A DNA stretch of 64,000 nucleotides from Centrapalus pauciflorus (lineage: Eukaryota > Streptophyta > Magnoliopsida > Asterales > Asteraceae). The translations under genes were made by a program, and so were the position numbers. The stretch spans positions 1 to 64,000 of the forward strand of contig JAANYP010007924.1 in assembly GCA_020465985.1 (NCBI GenBank), read 5' to 3'. Below the pieces are notes generated by a model, which worked only from the letters and a program-made list of their open reading frames with translations, searched no databases and had not been told where the DNA came from. Positions within the stretch are counted from its first letter, which is position 1. Every line of letters starts with the position of its first letter. This document shows positions 59,740 to 64,000 of this stretch, one piece after another.

Positions 59740-61270
59740 CAATATGAATGGTCAAATAATTAATGTACTTATTTCATCATTTACAATATTTATTTCATTC
59801 ACAACACTTATTTGATGATAAAAATAACAACCATTTACAATATTTATTTCATTATTCACACTAATTATTGGACTTTTACATTTCTTCTACACTTATTTGA
59901 TCATTCACAACACTTATTTGATCATTCACAATAATTATTTGATCATTCATACTTTTTCTAAACTTATTATAAATAGTCAAATAATTAATGTGAATGATCA
60001 AATAAGTATTATGAATGGTCAAATAATTCTTGTGAATGATCAAATAAGTGTTGTGAATGATCAAATAAGTGTAGAAGAATTGTGAATGATCAAATAAGTG
60101 TTGTGAATGATCAAATAAGTGTAGAAGAAGTGTGAATGGTCAAGTAATTATTTTGAATGGTCAAATAAATGTAGAAGAAGTGTAAATTGACAAATAATTA
60201 TTATGAATGGTCAAATAATTCATTTGACGATCAAATAAGTGTTGTGAATGGTCAATTAAGTAATGTGAATGGTCAATAAGTAATGTGAATGATCAAATAA
60301 TTATATAAGAAGTGTAAATAGTCAAATAATTATCGTGAATGATCAAATGAATGTCGTGAATGAACAAATAAGTGTAAAAGAATTGTAAATAGTCAAATAA
60401 TTCTTGTGAATGATTAAATAAGTGTTGTGAATGAATAATTAAGTAATGTGAATGGTCAATTAAGTAATATGAATGATCAAATAATTATACAAGATAGGGG
60501 TGAGCATGCCGACCCAAACCGAACCCAAACCGTTTATTTCGGTTTTTGGGTTTTAGAAACCGTTCGGTTTCGGTTTCTTCCGGGTTCGGGTTTTCGGTTT
60601 CCCGGATTGGTTTCTCGGTTTTTCGGGTTGAACCCATGGTTTATGGATTTTCGGTTTTCATGGGTTCGGTTCGGTTTTTGGGTTTAAAACCATTCTTTTT
60701 GGTTGCTTTTTTATCTTAAAATGGTTATTTTAACTAGTATTTACTATCACTCATTTAAACTATATAGTAGTTTTCATTTGTAATTACTAACTAGCAACTT
60801 ATTTAGACAATACTTAATAATTTACTAGAAAACCAATACCTACTATCAACTTAAAAAATTATTTTAAAAAATAAAATTAATTATTAATTTTCGGTTTTGA
60901 GACGCAATCCTAACCCAAACCGTTTGAAACGGTTTTTTCGGTTTTCGGTTTTTGGTTTTCCGGTTTTTCGGTTTTTTGGGTTCGGTTTTCACGGTTTTTC
61001 GGTTTCCGGTTTGGTTTCTGCACACCCCTAATACAAGAAGTGTAAATAGTCAAATAATTATTGTGAATGATCAAACAAATGTTGTGATTGATCAAATAAG
61101 TGTAAAAGAATTGTAAATAGTCAAATAATTCTTGTGAATGATCAAATAAGTGTTGTGAATGAATAATTAAGTAATGTGAATGATCAATTAAGTAATGTGA
61201 ATGATCATTTAAGTAATGTGAATGATCATTTAAGTAATGTGAATGATCATTTTATATCTATTGTGAATGA
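59740..61270. repeat. Minisatellite of GTGAATGATCAAATAAGTGTT-like units, part inverted
   Basis: More than twenty imperfect units of about 20-24 bp. From about 59740 to 59960 they read in the reverse sense (ttatttgatcattcac). From about 59977 to 60494 and 61039 to 61270 they read forward (gtgaatgatcaaataa). The switch near 59960-59976 makes a natural hairpin of about 200 bp per arm. Each unit contains the 6-bp palindrome TGATCA or its variant TGGTCA. A hAT MITE (60495-61030) interrupts the forward array. The 62-codon frames here are repeat sequence. Confidence 0.85.
60495..61030. mobile_element. hAT-type MITE with cggtttt-rich ends, inserted in the minisatellite
   Basis: A 536-bp element running from taggggtgagca to tgcacacccccta-like inverse (caccccta at the end). 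It has a perfect 8-bp duplication, atacaaga, at 60487-60494 and 61031-61038. The subterminal 150 bp on each side is built of 'ggttttcggtttcgg' words and their inverses around an A+T core. Confidence 0.9.
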
Positions 61271-61857
61271 TCGCTGTAATTACGAAAATACCCTTCCAGC
61301 TAAAAAAAGGGGACTCGCATGAAATTTGAATTTTTCATCACAACCATTGCTTTATTTGATCTTGTGACTTTGAATAGATACCATTGTTATACTGAATTTT
61401 TAAAGGGACTCTTTTTGAACCTAAATAACAACGAAGGAAAAAGAATTAATCAACAATTATTATAAATATCAACAACCAATGATTAAGTTTAAGTCCATAT
61501 GATGAACTATATATATATAGGCCTCTCACCTTAAAGATGATAAACTTAATAAAAAATTGTTAAAAAAATTAGGGTTACAATATGGTTATGTTTCGGGTTC
61601 TTGTTGATAAGTTTTGTGTTAAAATAATCTCAACCCATCTATTTTCTATTGGGGTTTTCATTTTTTTTTTGTGTCTGTCCATGGGTTGATCCATTTGGCC
61701 TTTTGAGTTTTTTATTATTTTTTTTAAATTCGGTTTCTGTTTTGCTTTTTGTTTTTTGAATTCAAAATTCAATTATTGAAATGGTTGCTTGATTTGTGGT
61801 TCAATTCAATGTTGTTAAGATCAGGATTTTACTAAAAAAAAACCATTAGTTTTTCTC
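61271..61857. other. Intergenic, no gene seen
   Basis: A+T-rich. The 65-codon minus-strand frame at 61575 is Lys/Asn-rich and unrecognised. Confidence 0.5.
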
Positions 61858-61865
61858 CCAGGTAC

Positions 61866-62507
61866 TAGGGGTGTTCAAAACATTCCGAAACCGAAAAACC
61901 GATACGAAAAACCGTGCCGATTTTAAGGTTAACCGAACCGAAGTTTCTATTATTTTCGGTTTGGTTAACCGAACCGGAAAAAATCTTCGGTTTCGGTTTA
62001 GGTTCACGATTTTGGTGATGGACGGTTAACCAAAAAACTGAAATTTTTTTAATTTTATATAGTTTAATGTTTATACCTATAAATATTAGCATTTATCTTA
62101 ACAATAATATAAATTTTTAGCTCATTTATTAGTCCACATTAATTTTTAAATCCAAAACAACAATTAAACAACATTAGAACGACTAATTTAGAAAATATTA
62201 TAAATTTTTTTTGTTTCTATTAGATAACGAAATACATTGTTTAATCGTCTAAAGATTTTTTGTAGATAATTTGTAGTCTTATTCATCGCATTTATTATCT
62301 TGGACTTTTGAAGTTTTTAGAAACTAAATATTGGGGTTTTTTAATTTAAAAAATAATTTCTTAAATAAAAAATGGTTAATTGGTTAACCGAATAACTGAA
62401 CCGAAAAACCTAATCGGTTAACCGGTTTTTCGGTTTAGGTTTAGGTTTTTCGGTTAACCATCCGAAATGCACTTTCGGTTTCGGTTAACCATCCATGAAC
62501 ACCCCTA
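61866..62507. mobile_element. hAT-type MITE with ccgaaaacc-rich ends
   Basis: A 642-bp element with inverted ends taggggtgttca and tgaacaccccta. It has a perfect 8-bp duplication, ccaggtac, at 61858-61865 and 62508-62515. Both subterminal regions consist of 'aaccgaaccgaaa'-like words, giving long inverted simple-repeat arms. It belongs to the same broad family as 60495-61030. Confidence 0.92.
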
Positions 62508-62515
62508 CCAGGTAC

Positions 62516-64000
62516 TATAACTTAAATTTTATATCATTAACTAATTATGTACCACTTCAATGAAAAAGTTTTAAACAAAAAGGCTTGGGGAAATCGACGA
62601 AAATGTGAGATTGGATTGATGACGAATCTTACAATCCTAACAACGGTCTTACGATCTTACTTTTAATCTCATGCCATTTACGATCTTACTAAATACCTAG
62701 CACTCACCTTCCTCTTTACAACACTCACCGCCTCCTGTTCTCTCACTCTCTCTCTACGTGTTGCCCTCATCCTGCCATCGACACGTTGCTCATACAATAG
62801 CAGAGGTGTTTCTCTCTATCTGCTAGTCTCGCTCTCACTCTTGCTTTTTACTGTTCATTTTGGTGTTGATTTCTTGCTTCTGTTGTCGTTTTCCCAAGGT
62901 TTTGTGTTTAATGAAATATATTGGACTCAAAATTTGTTGCTTGTGGTACATTTGAGCATGTGATTATATTCATATATGCATTTAAAAAATGAGTGTCATG
63001 TATATTGGAAACTCTAGGATTTATATATACAATTGGTGTTTGTGAAATATTTAACACCAACTAATTTCATTGCTCACATAGGATACTATGTTTAGTAACT
63101 TCTTTTTAGTTTCATCATTTTTCTGTTTTAATTTTTGAAAATTCATCACTCAAATAGATGATTACGAATTCAGACATTTAGTTACAAAATACATGTTATA
63201 TTTCAGAACTGATTTTCGACTTCAGATATATAACCTCATGAAAAAACAAATATAAGCTAATACTTTTAAATTTTATTTATATTTTTTAATAGTGACTTAA
63301 AAGTTAAAATTTTATTTATATTTTTAATAATGACTTAAAAGTTAAAACACTATCTCAAACTAGGTAGGTTGAATGGTTTCAATATAACCCGGTTTTATAA
63401 AAACAAGTTAGATGGGCTTTTTTAAGGCTTTCAGTTTGTTGGGCTTGGGCTCTTAAGTAGTTTGTTTAGGAATCTGTCTGATCTCCTAAACTAAATTACA
63501 ATTTACTCTACTTCAACTAACAGTTAGTAGGCTTTCTCCTTTCAGAAATTCCAATTGATTCTCATTTTAGTGTTATTTTCTTTCTCAAATTGCTTGATTA
63601 TGTTTAATTTTGATAGAATACATGTAGTGCTTGTGTATGTAGAACCATAATCGTGATGAAATTTTAAGAAACGAAGACTTTTATATGATTTTAGGTGTCC
63701 AAGGTGTTCTTTGTTTTTTAAAAGATTAAATGTCTGAAATCTTTTTCATGTCTGCAGTTAGAACAAAATATCTTTTTTCACGTAAAGATATAAATGTTCT
63801 AAAAGAGCTTATTGCAAAAAACAGACAAGACATAAATCTACTTTGAAAACTTACCATAAAGAGCATTTGTTAATCATTGAATTCCTCTTTTGTTCATGAC
63901 TTACTAGTTACTACTTCACCCTGCTTGGCTTTGTTGTTGGTGTTGAACAATTTGAATGGAAGTGATGTTAGGCTTTTAAGATCATTTTCTTCATTTGATT
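62516..64000. other. Intergenic, possible gene start to the right not demonstrated
   Basis: A pyrimidine-rich stretch at 62735-62850 (ctctcactctctctctac, ctcgctctcactcttgc) resembles plant 5' leaders, and the sequence beyond looks like a long non-coding first intron. There is no coding exon in the window, so this is only a suggestion. Confidence 0.35.

Noticed and set aside
59876..60687. Asn/Ile-rich and Phe/Gly-rich frames
   Set aside because: Translation of the minisatellite and of the cggtttt arms of the hAT MITE.
59740..61270. CRISPR-like array
   Set aside because: Units are contiguous and imperfect, without unique spacers of constant length, and the DNA is clearly plant nuclear.

Overview
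The window is nuclear DNA of a flowering plant: A+T-rich, with intron-bearing genes using plant GT-AG splice sites, and mostly filled by transposable elements. Gene content and the mix of transposons suggest a eudicot, possibly of the daisy family (Asteraceae). The family is an inference; 'eudicot' is fairly safe.

Five protein genes could be reconstructed codon by codon. They are a feruloyl-CoA 6'-hydroxylase-like 2-oxoglutarate dioxygenase (14679-15841, +, 2 exons, 360 aa), an AAE17/AAE18-type acyl-activating enzyme (16081-21257, -, 13 exons, 735 aa), a GPI-anchored GH17/X8 beta-1,3-glucanase (31713-35097, -, 4 coding exons including a 28-nt microexon, 490 aa), an SCL30A/SCL33-type SR splicing factor (48211-51047, -, 5 coding exons, 278 aa) and an intronless B3/DUF313-like protein (56952-57482, -, 176 aa). 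The dioxygenase and the AAE gene are convergent, about 240 bp apart. Nothing shows that the five genes form one pathway.

Region by region: 1-2.1 kb has no recognisable gene. 2.1-11.5 kb is a hAT-type element (8-bp TSD) carrying a nested 8.3-kb Ty3/gypsy-type LTR retrotransposon (5-bp TSD) with nearly identical LTRs, an open gag and a dead pol. 14.1-21.3 kb holds the first two genes, with a MITE in the proximal promoter of the dioxygenase and another in an AAE intron. 21.5-25.4 kb holds MITEs, long TA/GT microsatellites and a reverse-oriented LTR related to the retrotransposon. 27-30.3 kb holds a TIR element and a Helitron. 31.2-36.6 kb is the glucanase gene, its introns crowded with MITEs. 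36.9-47.7 kb is a transposon cluster: four long foldback (hairpin) elements and three Helitrons, one carrying a foldback inside a foldback. 48.2-52.9 kb is the SR gene. 53-64 kb holds further MITEs, a C/T-rich minisatellite, the B3 gene, Helitron remnants, an inverted minisatellite and two hAT MITEs with intact 8-bp TSDs.

I found no convincing evidence of an entirely new biological system. The most unusual content is the family of long near-perfect inverted repeats with 7-10 bp TSDs and their nesting, the young retrotransposon with intact gag but ruined pol, and the inverted minisatellite at 59.7-61.3 kb.
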